Positions 42,898-51,977 of a stretch of DNA of 64,000 nucleotides are shown here, one piece after another. Below the pieces are notes generated by a model. The model did not search any database and had not been told where the DNA came from. It was given only the letters and a program-made list of their open reading frames with translations. Source of the stretch: Sporosarcina aquimarina (GTDB taxonomy: Bacteria > Bacillota > Bacilli > Bacillales_A > Planococcaceae); assembly GCF_023715615.1 (NCBI RefSeq), contig NZ_JAMBOM010000005.1, positions 62,001 to 126,000 on the forward strand, written 5' to 3'. Both the position numbers and the translations under genes were made by a program. Within the stretch, counting starts at the first letter, position 1. The number at the start of each line of letters is the position of its first letter.

Positions 42898-43659
42898 TTA
42901 TTTAGCAGTCTGACCACCATCTACTGCTAAGTTCACTCCCGTGATGTACGAAGCCTTGTCTGAACATAGCCATAACGCTGCCTGTGCTTGTTCTTCTGGT
43001 CGTCCCATACGTCCTAATGGAATATCATTTTCCACAAATTTCGCTTGTTCCGGAACTTCTTTTGCCCACGCTTCTACAGCAGGAGTTAAGGTCATACCCG
43101 GACAAATTGAATTAACTCGTATTCCCTTTTTCGCATATTCCAGTGCTACCGATTTCGTCAGTCCATTAACTGCCCACTTAGCTGCACTGTATGTGGCTAA
43201 GTTTTCCGATCCAAGTAGACCAGATGTAGAAGCTGTGTTGACAATAGCTCCCCCTCCAGAAGTCAACATGGCCGGAATTTGATGTTTCAATGAATAATAC
43301 AAGCTAGTTTGAGTAATTTGAACGCACCGGTCCCAATCTTCCGTTTTTGTCTCTGCAATGGGCATGGAAGGTGCGCCAATTCCCGCATTATTATGTGCCC
43401 AATCCAGTCGGCCATAATGTTCAACTGTTTGTTTCACCAGTTCCATAACGTCTTGTTCTTCAGCAACGTTACAGCGTACGAAAATCGCATCTCCGCCCGC
43501 CTCAGTAATTTGTTTCACTGTTTCCTTTCCAGCTTCTTCATTAATGTCAGAAACAACAACTTTTGCTCCTTCTTCTGCAAAAGCGAGTGCACTCGCTCTC
43601 CCTAGCCCACTGCCAGCTGCTGTTACAATTCCTACCTTGTCCGTCATTAAAGTGCCCAC
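42898..43659 (-). CDS. Short-chain dehydrogenase/reductase (classical SDR)
   Basis: 253 residues, classical SDR. Cofactor site GIVTAAGSGLGRASALAFA (TAAGSGLG in place of TGxxxGxG), HNNAGIGAPSM, catalytic Ser in NTASTSGLLG and Y-x-x-x-K in TYSAAKWAVNGLTKS near 157, RVNSICPGMTLTPAV. SDIN after the second strand suggests NAD preference (acidic residue), which is inference. AAAGGAGG lies seven bases before the GTG start. Substrate unknown. Confidence 0.9.
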   Translation of the reverse strand: MGTLMTDKVGIVTAAGSGLGRASALAFAEEGAKVVVSDINEEAGKETVKQITEAGGDAIFVRCNVAEEQDVMELVKQTVEHYGRLDWAHNNAGIGAPSMPIAETKTEDWDRCVQITQTSLYYSLKHQIPAMLTSGGGAIVNTASTSGLLGSENLATYSAAKWAVNGLTKSVALEYAKKGIRVNSICPGMTLTPAVEAWAKEVPEQAKFVENDIPLGRMGRPEEQAQAALWLCSDKASYITGVNLAVDGGQTAK

Positions 43660-43795
43660 ATTAATTCCTCCTTTTCTCTTACATTCTAATTATTCTGCAT
43701 AACGAAAATCATCCCTTCTTTTAACTTTAAATTATCTGAATAAAAAGGTAGATGGCAATGATTAGCGTTGTTTGCACAATATAATCCCAACTACA

Positions 43796-43831
43796 AAAGC
43801 CCTCAAACCACACAATAGGTTTAAGGACTTT
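43796..43831 (-). terminator. Weak hairpin in the 43660-43947 gap
   Basis: AAAGCCCTCAAACC pairs imperfectly with GGTTTAAGGACTTT. May end the minus-strand gene at 43948. Otherwise the gap shows nothing further. Confidence 0.4.
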
Positions 43832-43947
43832 TGTGTATGCATCACACACACGATTAGATGAGTATAGTCTAAGCACCAGGTTTCTTAGACTACACTTCAC
43901 ACTTCTACTGGCTAGTTTTAGTCACTTGGCTGCACTGATTATGAGGT

Positions 43948-45036
43948 TTATTCTTTTTCTGACGGACCTTTGCTGTGTAATTGTCTTTTGTTTTCTGCCA
44001 CTAGTTTTTCGAAATAGGATAGCTCTTTAGATTCTTTAGTTGTTGCTTCAGTGAAAGGCACCATATCTTCAATTTTTTCAGACGTAGCCACTGGTTTAAC
44101 AGATTCATCTTCAAGTGAAGATTCTATTGGCTCAATGTCCTCTTGTTCGTAATATCGATAGGATGTTGCAGGCTCACTTGGTATCGTTACTTCAATTTCT
44201 CGAATGTCTGTCGGACTAGTGGCTACAGGTGTCTCAATTTTAATCGATGAGGTAGTCTTCTCTTTCTGAAAGACTGCCGTTCCCAGAGTTTCTTGTCGTT
44301 GCTGATTAGTTAATAGATTGTTGAATGTGGAGAACCACGTTTTTATCTCCTTTACTAGTTTTTCATAGGCAGGAGTGTCCGTTTCGATTTGCATGTAATT
44401 TCCTTTTACGAAATTGACCTGATAAAAAGTTTGCGTCCAGTTACGAATTTGGATGACCAACGCTAATGTGTTTATTTTTTTAGACTGAGTATTTTTAGGA
44501 AGTTTGCTAACTATCTCTTTTTTAATATACTCTAACATCGGGATATTCGTAGATGTATACGACATATCGATTACATCTGAATTCTCTACAATCGCAATTG
44601 CTTCCAATTCATGAAATCCATAATTATCTAGCGTGTAGGACATCTTGGCCTTCGGTATATCTAACGGTTTTCCAAGACCATCCACTGCACGCCAACAAAA
44701 AATCTGACCTGATTGTTCATCTATTGTAACTCTTGTCAACGCATCACTTGAAACATAGGTGAACGTGTTTTCAAGGTTACCCACCGGTGGTTGTATGGAG
44801 CTCAAACTTTCTCGTTGCTTATCCAATTGACCCATCTCTAAATTATGTGCTTTGGCAAACAAAGGAATCGCTAAAAACAAAAGTATGCCACCAACACTCC
44901 ACCCCAGCCAACCAGCTCCTTTAAAAATTGCAAGAGCTAAAAAAACAAATCCAACAAGCGGAAATAGACACCCTAGACAACCGAATAGATTAGAGCTTTT
45001 TGTAGAGATACTTTCCAGCCTCCTTTGATGCAACAA
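43948..45036 (-). CDS. Hypothetical membrane protein with long charged tail
   Basis: About 355-362 residues: two N-terminal helices (CLGCLFPLVGFVFLALAIF, WLGWSVGGILLFLAIPLF), a soluble domain with paired beta patterns (YVSSDALTRVTIDEQSGQIFCW, FHELEAIAIVENSDVIDMSY), and a Thr/Glu-rich, probably disordered C-terminus from about 250. Family not recognised. The start is unclear: AAAGGAGG lies inside the frame, and the only codon at normal distance is ATC (ISTKSSNLFG); the TTG at 45036 has no site. Confidence 0.7.
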   Translation of the reverse strand: MLHQRRLESISTKSSNLFGCLGCLFPLVGFVFLALAIFKGAGWLGWSVGGILLFLAIPLFAKAHNLEMGQLDKQRESLSSIQPPVGNLENTFTYVSSDALTRVTIDEQSGQIFCWRAVDGLGKPLDIPKAKMSYTLDNYGFHELEAIAIVENSDVIDMSYTSTNIPMLEYIKKEIVSKLPKNTQSKKINTLALVIQIRNWTQTFYQVNFVKGNYMQIETDTPAYEKLVKEIKTWFSTFNNLLTNQQRQETLGTAVFQKEKTTSSIKIETPVATSPTDIREIEVTIPSEPATSYRYYEQEDIEPIESSLEDESVKPVATSEKIEDMVPFTEATTKESKELSYFEKLVAENKRQLHSKGPSEKE

Positions 45037-45223
45037 AATAAAGATTAATCAAAACACGTAATTACTCTACTTCACCGAAACTATAACATAAGACGACCAT
45101 TCTTTTACTGAAGCCTACTTTCTATTGTTTAGTCGAGATTAGACAGGGGAAACCAATTGAAAGAAGTACTTGTTGACTAGCAACCTATCCACTGGACTTT
45201 GGTTTTAAGGAGGAGGTTACATT

Positions 45224-45547
45224 ATGGAACTTCATGATGGAGAAACAGTTAAGTATAAGCTGTCCGCAAACTTGAGAAATGGGATTGAATTTGTAGGCGG
45301 AGTCTTAACCATTACAGACCAGCGATTCCTATTTTCATCGCACGCCATCAACATTCAAAAAGGCGAAGTGGCAATTCCTATCAGTGATATGGAAAAGGTG
45401 AGTGAATCCAACGCCCTAGGCATCCTTTCGAATGGTCTTACTGTAGAACTTACAGACGGATCTACTCACACGTTCGTCGTGGCTCCCGGAGACGTGTTTA
45501 AGCGTGAGAATATCGTGGAATTTGTTCAAGAGAAATTAAGTGCTTAA
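45224..45547 (+). CDS. GRAM/PH-like small protein
   Basis: 107 residues of beta-rich PH/GRAM type: GETVKYKLSANLRNGIEFVGGVLTITDQRFLFSSHAINIQKGEVAIPISDMEKV and LTVELTDGSTHTFVV (core GVLTITDQRFLF). Cytoplasmic; such domains bind lipids or partners, but no function is known for this form. AAGGAGGAGG upstream of the ATG. Monocistronic, ended by a hairpin. Confidence 0.8.
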   Translation: MELHDGETVKYKLSANLRNGIEFVGGVLTITDQRFLFSSHAINIQKGEVAIPISDMEKVSESNALGILSNGLTVELTDGSTHTFVVAPGDVFKRENIVEFVQEKLSA

Positions 45548-45555
45548 CACACTGT

Positions 45556-45590
45556 ACCTCAAACACTTCTAAATGTTTGGGGTATATTTT
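45556..45590 (+). terminator. Terminator after the GRAM-like gene
   Basis: ACCTCAAACA / TGTTTGGGGT (one G-U) and a T-rich tail. Confidence 0.8.
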
Positions 45591-45671
45591 TTCCATTTCC
45601 TTATATCTAGCTGGATGTCAGGGAACCAACGTCTTTATAACTGTAGCCATTATTTCAAACCAACTATTTAG

Positions 45672-45708
45672 ATTTTCATGCACGCCATCATAATTTGATG
45701 GTCTTTTT
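45672..45708 (+). other. Short echo of the GRAM gene plus second hairpin
   Basis: ATTTTCATGCACGCCATCA repeats 45332-45351 of the GRAM-like gene with one base missing, then CCATCA/TGATGG and TTTTT. The rest of the 45548-45941 gap is AT-rich and shows nothing else apart from the likely promoter of the next gene. Confidence 0.3.
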
Positions 45709-45941
45709 ATAATAACTTGAAAATTTAGTTAAAAAAGGTTTTATTTGCCTTAGTTCATTGATATACTTATGTATAAGTTGATAATTACTATACGTTAACA
45801 TAATTGAATTGGTTTCAATACTTGTTGAGTGTTTATATAAGCACCGATTTCTAAGTAGCTGCTCTTATAGAATCCGCCACATCCACTAAGCTTTTAAAAT
45901 ATCGTTTTCAAGTGCACAACTAACGATTAGGAGGAGAAGCA

Positions 45942-46235
45942 ATGGCTAACTGGTTCATTACTATCATTATCTTTGTTGGTATGCTGTTTGGTTTTAATAG
46001 GCTCATGGGGTATCGGAAAGGCACTATTTCATTGGAGTTGGATGGCAGGTACGCAAGTCTTACCGATCAAGCCAATGCAGTCATCGAAGAGCTTAGAAAA
46101 CAAGGTAAAAGTGCCGAGTATAACGGAGATGGACATTACGTGGTTGATGGACTATCTTATGTTGTTCTAAAAAGAAATGTTGCTATGGGCGGAGTTCCTT
46201 TGGAGCGGACTGTACTCGTACCAGAAAAGAAATGA
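45942..46235 (+). CDS. Small membrane-anchored protein, unknown
   Basis: 97 residues: N-terminal helix WFITIIIFVGMLFGFNRL, then a soluble part (YASLTDQANAVIEELRKQGKSAEYNGDGHYVVDGLSYVVLKRNV) with an alpha-beta pattern like a small substrate-binding or inhibitor-type fold. AGGAGGAG precedes the ATG. A weak AAATACCTGTA/TACAGGTATTT hairpin follows at 46258-46310. No family recognised. Confidence 0.75.
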   Translation: MANWFITIIIFVGMLFGFNRLMGYRKGTISLELDGRYASLTDQANAVIEELRKQGKSAEYNGDGHYVVDGLSYVVLKRNVAMGGVPLERTVLVPEKK

Positions 46236-46390
46236 AACACGCCTTCGAACGAAACGTAAAAATACCTGTATACTTTTGAATTCTCCATTCAATCGTTTAC
46301 AGGTATTTGTTGATTTGAGTACTGTTCGTTAATGCGTACACACTGCATTGCAATCACCGTTTTATGACTGCATCGAACGTATCAAAAAGG

Positions 46391-47008
46391 TTATATGAAC
46401 TTTACTTTTTCTTCAATTGCAATTCTAGTTGTTGAATATGCAGGTGCATTTTCTTTTCCAAGAGTAATTAACACGATTGGAAAATAACGATCAGATATAT
46501 CGAAGCGCTGAGCAAACTGCACTTTGTCAAACCCACCCATTGGCCCAGTCGCAAATCCACGTTCTTTTGCAATAAGCATGAACTGCATTGCAACAAGACC
46601 AGAGTCGAACGTTGCCATATTCTTACGCGATTCTTCAGGCGCATGTGGATAAGCTTTGTGCGCATTGCCAACGAGCACTGCTTTGCTTGCGTCATCCACA
46701 AAACCAGCTTCCGACATGCTGTCATAAACTGGATCGATGTTGTTGTAAAACTCTTTATCTCCCAATACAGCGATAACGGCAGAAGCCGTTTCAATTTGCT
46801 CCTGATTATACGCAATCTTTCTCAAATCTTTGCGTTCTTCCGCATCTAGGAAGACAAGGAACTCCCATGGTTGTAGATTGCTAGTTGAAGGTGCACGTGT
46901 TGCCTGCTCTAACATCTCCAAAATTTCTTTTCTCTCGATGGTAAAGTCTGGATCGTATTTTCTCACTGAACGGCGTTCTTTAATTAAGGTAGAAATCGTT
47001 TCAGACAC
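46391..47008 (-). CDS. Nitroreductase-family protein (YodC/MhqN-like)
   Basis: FMN-dependent NAD(P)H oxidoreductase, 205 residues. Family motifs: LIKERRSVRKYDPDF (FMN phosphate Arg) near 8, RAPSTSNLQPWEFLVF near 38 (Ser/Asn flavin contacts), FATGPMGGFD near 151. Likely reduces nitroaromatics or quinones. In B. subtilis similar genes (yodC, mhqN) answer to YodB or MhqR; a promoter with TTGACG and TATGCT lies upstream, but no clear operator was found. Confidence 0.9.
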   Translation of the reverse strand: MSETISTLIKERRSVRKYDPDFTIERKEILEMLEQATRAPSTSNLQPWEFLVFLDAEERKDLRKIAYNQEQIETASAVIAVLGDKEFYNNIDPVYDSMSEAGFVDDASKAVLVGNAHKAYPHAPEESRKNMATFDSGLVAMQFMLIAKERGFATGPMGGFDKVQFAQRFDISDRYFPIVLITLGKENAPAYSTTRIAIEEKVKFI

Positions 47009-47055
47009 GTGAACTCCTCCTGTTGGTTAAAAGAACCATTAATCCTTACAACATT

Positions 47056-47084
47056 AGCATACTTTTAGTAAGTTAATTCGTCAA
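47056..47084 (-). promoter_or_regulatory. Predicted nitroreductase promoter
   Basis: Minus strand: TTGACG (47079-47084), 17-base spacer, TATGCT (47056-47061). Confidence 0.55.
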
Positions 47085-47100
47085 GTATTGGTAGATAGTG

Positions 47101-47469
47101 TTAAGTCTCTTCAGTGCTAGTAATAATATGCATACTTTCTAACAATGCCCGCGCGTCTTGATTTAAATAAGTAAGTGTATCTTCCCTACTCACTAATCCC
47201 GCATGATCCTTCACAATCAATTTAAAGGATCGGATGTTAAAATGAGTAGCATACTCATTAATAGCATGAATGACTTTAACCTCCGATTGGGTCAACCGCC
47301 TTCCATCCGAATTTAAAACAAATTCAAATAGATCCTGTGCATTCCTCTGAAGATGATGCTTATGTGTTTTCACAACATCTATATTATCCTCCATATACTT
47401 TCTTGCAGTTATAAAGTCTAATTCATCTACACATTGATTGATTACTTTAAACAATTCATGAGAATTCAT
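47101..47469 (-). CDS. Hypothetical protein, paralogue of the next gene
   Basis: 122 residues, helical and charged (LFKVINQCVDELDFITARKYMEDNIDVVKTHKHHLQRNAQDLFEFV). About half the residues match the protein encoded at 47725-48087, including CV-ELDF-ARKYME-NI, HKH-LQ-NAQ-LFEFV and DTLTYLN-DA-ALLESM. No catalytic motif, signal or membrane segment; function unknown. AAAGGGGTGG before the ATG. Confidence 0.8.
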   Translation of the reverse strand: MNSHELFKVINQCVDELDFITARKYMEDNIDVVKTHKHHLQRNAQDLFEFVLNSDGRRLTQSEVKVIHAINEYATHFNIRSFKLIVKDHAGLVSREDTLTYLNQDARALLESMHIITSTEET

Positions 47470-47724
47470 ACGGCCACCCCTTTACATTACCAACCCTTAC
47501 CAATATACCATTTCATAACTGTATTTCCACATTAGCACCCATTCTTTAGTCATAAGAAGAATACTAAATTCGCTATACAGTGTCACGCCCTCTTTACTTA
47601 ATACTTTTCAAAAAGAAAAACACTATCGATTGTAGATACTTAAAGTGTATCACTTCGAAAGTGTTTACAGAGTGCAAATTAAGTTTTCGCACCTATAAGG
47701 TAGGCTATTTTTTAATACACACAC

Positions 47725-48087
47725 TTATACACTGAGAGCGTTCATGCTTTCCAACAATGCTTTCGCATCTTCATTCAAGTAAGTGAGTGTGTCTTTTTTA
47801 CTAAGTAATGCTCCTCTTTCTTTTACTAAAAGCTTAAATCCCCGAATGTTAAAATTAGCGGCATATTCGTTGATCGCCTGAATAATATTCAGTTCTTTTC
47901 TGTTCAGCATCTCGCTGTTAAGATCTCGGTTTGCTACAAATTCAAACAGTTCTTGTGCATTGTGCTGCAAGCGATGTTTATGTCTGTTAAGCAATTCAAT
48001 ATTCTCTTCCATGTATTTCCTTGCAGAAACAAAATCCAATTCATTGACACACTTGTTGATGGTCGTAAACAGTTCCCTTTCGCTCAT
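47725..48087 (-). CDS. Hypothetical protein, paralogue of the preceding entry
   Basis: 120 residues (MSERELFTTINKCVNELDFVSARKYMEENIELL...), the tandem partner of 47101-47469. AAAGGAG sets the ATG at 48087 rather than 48117. A 255-base spacer with a hairpin (AAACACT/AGTGTTT near 47620-47662) separates the copies, so each probably has its own promoter. Function unknown; proteins of this pattern are common in Bacilli as uncharacterised orphans. Confidence 0.8.
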   Translation of the reverse strand: MSERELFTTINKCVNELDFVSARKYMEENIELLNRHKHRLQHNAQELFEFVANRDLNSEMLNRKELNIIQAINEYAANFNIRGFKLLVKERGALLSKKDTLTYLNEDAKALLESMNALSV

Positions 48088-48250
48088 CCCAACCACTCCT
48101 TTTATACTAATTACCACTGTATCATCACAAGGTCAAAAGTTCTATTAGAGAACCATTAGAAAATGATGAGAGTTTGTATTGAACGGAGCTATTCAAGTCT
48201 AATTTTTGTTATAGAGGGTGGGCATGGGCTGATGAGGGTACTCGAAAAAA

Positions 48251-48280
48251 GGGAAAAGCCTATACATCCCGGCTTCTCCC
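48251..48280 (-). terminator. Terminator after the GMC dehydrogenase operon
   Basis: GGGAAAAGCC / GGCTTCTCCC around TATACATCCC, followed on the minus strand by TTTTTT. Confidence 0.8.
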
Positions 48281-48315
48281 TCCTCACGTGATCAATCATT
48301 CAGTTACAAAAAATC

Positions 48316-50070
48316 TTACGCATTTTCCTTAAGCTCCGATTGTGTAAGTAGCCCGCCATCTTTGAGATACTTATTCATCCCTTCAGCAGCACGATAGGCA
48401 AATGCCCCAATCGTTCCTGTCGGATTGTAATTGCTATTATGCGGGAAAGATGACCCCCCCACTACGAAGAGATTTTCCATCTCCCACATTTGAGAATACG
48501 TATTGACTGCAGAGTTTTCGGGACTTTCTCCCATAATCGCACCTCCGAAGAAGTGGTCTGTGTAAAATTTATGGTCAAATTCCACGTCATCTTCCACAAC
48601 ATCAACATTCATCGTATCTGCGCCCATCTCTTTCATAATTTCTGCGCAACGAGCGACTCCTGCCTTTGCACGTTCGCGATCTTGTTCGGCATACTTTACG
48701 GTAACCCGTAAGAGAGGATTCCCCAACGAATCTTTGTACGTTGGATCTAAATCCATATACGTTTCTTTGTTTGGCAGAAATCCACTCTGAGCTGTGATGA
48801 ATAAATTACGGTTTGCATATTTCAACGATTGCTTTTTAAACTCTTTCCCCCAAGCTGGAGTTCCTTCTGGTACTTGGTTATTCGCAATCGGACGTGTTCC
48901 TAATTGACCATAATGAACTTCATATCCATGTAGAAATTTAAGATTAGAATGATCTTCGTTATCTCCACTAAAGTCGTCAATTGTCGCCCCTAATGCTCCT
49001 GTTCCCATGAAATTATTGAATTTCTTATTCTCAAAGAAACCACGTGCTCCAATATAAGTGGATAAATTATTGAAGTGACCAGTGAAGTTTTTACCGATGA
49101 TTCCTTGTCCTGTTTTTGGATTATAAGGAGTTCCAATTTTAGAAACGAGCAACAGTTTCGTATTTGTAAATACAAACCCTGCAAGGACGACAATATCAGC
49201 TGGCTGTTCAAATTCCTCTCCTGTCATCGTATCGGTATAGACTAACCCTGTGGCACGCTTTCCGTCATGACCTACTCGTGTGACGTTGGCGCCATTTCTC
49301 AGTTCCAAGTTACCAGTTTTCCTCGCAGTCGCAAGTACGGTACCAATCGGATCGGCTTTTGCTCCAAAATCACACCCATATTCTTCACAAAACGCACAAT
49401 ATACACATCCATTTAACTTTTCTCCATCGGGGTTTACATAGGCTTGTGAGAGATTTGCTGAAGGCATATGGTAAGGATGATAGCCTAAATCAGTAGTCGC
49501 TTTCTTAAATAGGCGAATCGTTGGTGTTTCTTTCAGTGGTGGATTGGGGTATTTATCTGAACGAGGGGGACCAATCGGGTTTTCTTCCCCTGAAATACCA
49601 GCTGTCTTTTCATACTTATCGTAGTAAGGTTCTAACTCATCATAGGTAATGCCCCAGTCTTGCATCGTGGACTCCTTAGGTATTTTTTCTTTACCATATC
49701 GTTCCACCGTTTTACTGTAAATCTCAAAATCATACGGTAACCATCGAAATGACATCCCATTCCAGTGGACTCCAGCGCCTCCCGTATGATTTCCTAATCT
49801 TGCTTTTGAATTATCTCTAACTGGAAGTGCTTTCTTATCTAGGGAATTCCGCGATGTAATCGTTTCTTTATTAAGATCTTGCATCAAATCATATCGTTTA
49901 GAATAACGTAGCTCGTCTTTTGTCCCCATAAAATCTTCGTGCTTTTTATCACGACCTCGCTCGAGTATTACTACCTTATGTCCAGCTTTAGTAAGTTCAG
50001 CCGCAGCAATCCCGCCTGCCCAGCCGGATCCTACGATTACAGCATCTACTTTAGGTAACTTTTTGACCAT
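48316..50070 (-). CDS. GMC-type FAD dehydrogenase, large subunit (gluconate/glucose DH-like)
   Basis: Oxidises a sugar or sugar acid with FAD, passing electrons to the respiratory chain; probably exported with its small subunit. About 584 residues: DAVIVGSGWAGGIAAAEL near 10, GGAGVHWNGMSFRW near 95, and the C-terminal GGSSFPHNSNYNPTGTIGAFA. A cysteine cluster CVYCAFCEEYGCDFG near 225 sits where FAD-glucose dehydrogenases hold an Fe-S centre. It has no signal of its own, while the upstream subunit has a Tat signal. GAAGAGGAAG before ATG 50070. Substrate inferred by family only; no cytochrome subunit is next to it. Confidence 0.88.
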   Translation of the reverse strand: MVKKLPKVDAVIVGSGWAGGIAAAELTKAGHKVVILERGRDKKHEDFMGTKDELRYSKRYDLMQDLNKETITSRNSLDKKALPVRDNSKARLGNHTGGAGVHWNGMSFRWLPYDFEIYSKTVERYGKEKIPKESTMQDWGITYDELEPYYDKYEKTAGISGEENPIGPPRSDKYPNPPLKETPTIRLFKKATTDLGYHPYHMPSANLSQAYVNPDGEKLNGCVYCAFCEEYGCDFGAKADPIGTVLATARKTGNLELRNGANVTRVGHDGKRATGLVYTDTMTGEEFEQPADIVVLAGFVFTNTKLLLVSKIGTPYNPKTGQGIIGKNFTGHFNNLSTYIGARGFFENKKFNNFMGTGALGATIDDFSGDNEDHSNLKFLHGYEVHYGQLGTRPIANNQVPEGTPAWGKEFKKQSLKYANRNLFITAQSGFLPNKETYMDLDPTYKDSLGNPLLRVTVKYAEQDRERAKAGVARCAEIMKEMGADTMNVDVVEDDVEFDHKFYTDHFFGGAIMGESPENSAVNTYSQMWEMENLFVVGGSSFPHNSNYNPTGTIGAFAYRAAEGMNKYLKDGGLLTQSELKENA

Positions 50071-50096
50071 TGTGCTTCCTCTTCTCAAATTATAGT

Positions 50097-50900
50097 TTAG
50101 TGTCCTTGATAGTCCCGTAAACTCACTGGTTCCAGTTTTATAAATTCGTCTTGATCTATGTAGCCCGCATATGATGTTTGCGCACCCGGAAATTCCTTCA
50201 TTTTCCAGCCTTCCATATTCCGATTTCCTCCATAAAGAGGATCGGAGTAAGCGCCTTCTAATGTAGATTGGATGAGTAGAGCGAAGAATTCAGAAGCGGC
50301 CAGTCCGTTCATTTTCACTTTATCATCGTCAAAGTCCTGCAAAATCTGAATTTGTTGCTCTTCTTCCGCCTTATCAAATGTAGTGCCAAATCGCTTTTGA
50401 CTTTCTTCGTCCAGCTTCCTTAATCCCTGAATGAAAATGTCACCACGATCCAAAATGGATTGTTCGCCTGCAGGACCCGCAGATTGATCGCTTTCATCTA
50501 AAACAGCAGTAAACGGACCATGTCTGTAGTCTCTTCCATTAATGCCCCAGCGGCCAGCCAGTTGTTTATCAATATAATAAGGAACACCTAATTTAATTGC
50601 CCCTGGGCCGTGCTCGTCTTCAGGATAGATTTGTTCCGTTGCAGCCATTAATACTAAGAAGTCTTGATGACGGGTGAAAAATTGCATCGCTTCTTGTACA
50701 TCAATCAACGTATCCTTATGCTTTTCCATTTTTTGTTCTTTTTTCGAATCAAAACTATTTGTTAACAAACCTCCGAATAATGAACCCCCAACCAGACCTC
50801 CTGCTACTAAGCCTGAATTCTTTAGGAATTTTCGACGACTCATGTCTTGCTGTTTTTGTTGCTCTCCACTCGCGGTATTTTTATAATTATTATCTGACAT
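50097..50900 (-). CDS. Gluconate 2-dehydrogenase subunit 3 family protein, Tat-exported
   Basis: Small partner of the GMC subunit, 267 residues. Twin-arginine signal DMSRRKFLKNSGLVAGGLVGG near 19-40, then the subunit-3 domain with YPEDEHGPGAIKLGVPYYID near 96 and ALLIQSTLEGAYSDPLYGGN near 208. It presumably carries the folded large subunit across by hitch-hiking and holds it at the membrane. First gene of the pair; divergent from yoaK with a 270-base gap that shows no further gene. Confidence 0.9.
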   Translation of the reverse strand: MSDNNYKNTASGEQQKQQDMSRRKFLKNSGLVAGGLVGGSLFGGLLTNSFDSKKEQKMEKHKDTLIDVQEAMQFFTRHQDFLVLMAATEQIYPEDEHGPGAIKLGVPYYIDKQLAGRWGINGRDYRHGPFTAVLDESDQSAGPAGEQSILDRGDIFIQGLRKLDEESQKRFGTTFDKAEEEQQIQILQDFDDDKVKMNGLAASEFFALLIQSTLEGAYSDPLYGGNRNMEGWKMKEFPGAQTSYAGYIDQDEFIKLEPVSLRDYQGH

Positions 50901-51170
50901 GCTAAAACCTCCCCAACCTTATGTTTTTCCGTATTTTTTAAAAGTTAAACTGGTTTATAATTTCCAACACCTTCACATCACAACTATTCATCCATAAAAT
51001 AGAGTGAATGTGGTTTCAAATTGAGTATCGACTATTCAGTACAAAACTAGTCATGCATTTTCTGGCCATCCTCACATTCTTTAAACTTTATGGATATCTC
51101 TCGCTGTTTAAGGGTATTTCAGAGGTATACGTAATTCTTGAGGAATCGCACCGCAGGAAGGGAGAGCTAA

Positions 51171-51839
51171 ATGGATAGAGATCAATTGCATACCAAACGG
51201 ATTACAAGTTTACTAACAATCTGTGCCGCTTTTTTGATGGGGTTTATCGATGCCTATACATTCATGGAGTTGGACCATGTTTTCGTAAGTGCCCAGACTG
51301 GAAACATGGTGACGTTTGGTGTCAAACTATTCACAGGTCATCCCTATGATGCCTTAGCGAACATGATTGCTTTCTTTGGGTTCATGTGTGGTGCATTTTT
51401 AGGCGAAGTTCTTTTGGCTCGCTTGAGGCTTCCTGGGTTGCGGAGATATCGCCTGTTCCTGTATGTCCAGGCACTCCTTTTACTGGGGCTGGCACTGTTT
51501 CAAACAAGACTCGAATTATCTGTGATGGTTTTTGTATTGGGGTTACTCTCAGGCTATGCATTGACGACATTCAGAAAAATCGGATCGACTTCCGTCAATA
51601 ATGGAATTATGACTGGGAATGCGCGGAATATGATGAACAGCTTGTATCTGATTCTCTTTGAAAAGGATGAACAGGCAAAAAAAGACATGCTTCATCTTTT
51701 CATTGGCATCGTCACATTCATTGCCGGGGTTGGTGCTAGTGCTTCTATCAGTGGATGGGATCCGATGGCTATATTATGGATTGCTTTCGGGATTGTCTGT
51801 TTTTCAATCCTTGCACTATTTTTTTATAAGTGGACATAA
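51171..51839 (+). CDS. YoaK/DUF1275 membrane protein
   Basis: 222 residues, about six helices. DUF1275 hallmarks: FLMGFIDAYTFMELDHVFVSAQTGNMVTFGV near 22 (core SAQTGNMV) and NNGIMTGNARNMMNSLYLI near 142. Function unknown (one relative is linked to transport/phosphatase). GGGAGAG before the ATG. Confidence 0.88.
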   Translation: MDRDQLHTKRITSLLTICAAFLMGFIDAYTFMELDHVFVSAQTGNMVTFGVKLFTGHPYDALANMIAFFGFMCGAFLGEVLLARLRLPGLRRYRLFLYVQALLLLGLALFQTRLELSVMVFVLGLLSGYALTTFRKIGSTSVNNGIMTGNARNMMNSLYLILFEKDEQAKKDMLHLFIGIVTFIAGVGASASISGWDPMAILWIAFGIVCFSILALFFYKWT

Positions 51840-51903
51840 GAGGGGTTCCCAATCTGGTTTGATGGCGTGATAGGCTCTACTCATGTTAGAGTGATAGACA
51901 TTC

Positions 51904-51922
51904 AGACTGACCTCTGTCAGTC
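51904..51922 (+). terminator. Terminator after the YoaK gene
   Basis: AGACTGAC / GTCAGTCT perfect arms, three-base loop, T-rich tail. Confidence 0.7.
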
Positions 51923-51977
51923 TCCATCTTTATGATTTTTTCAGGAAGTTACACACTATGAATGAGGAGTGAGTGGA

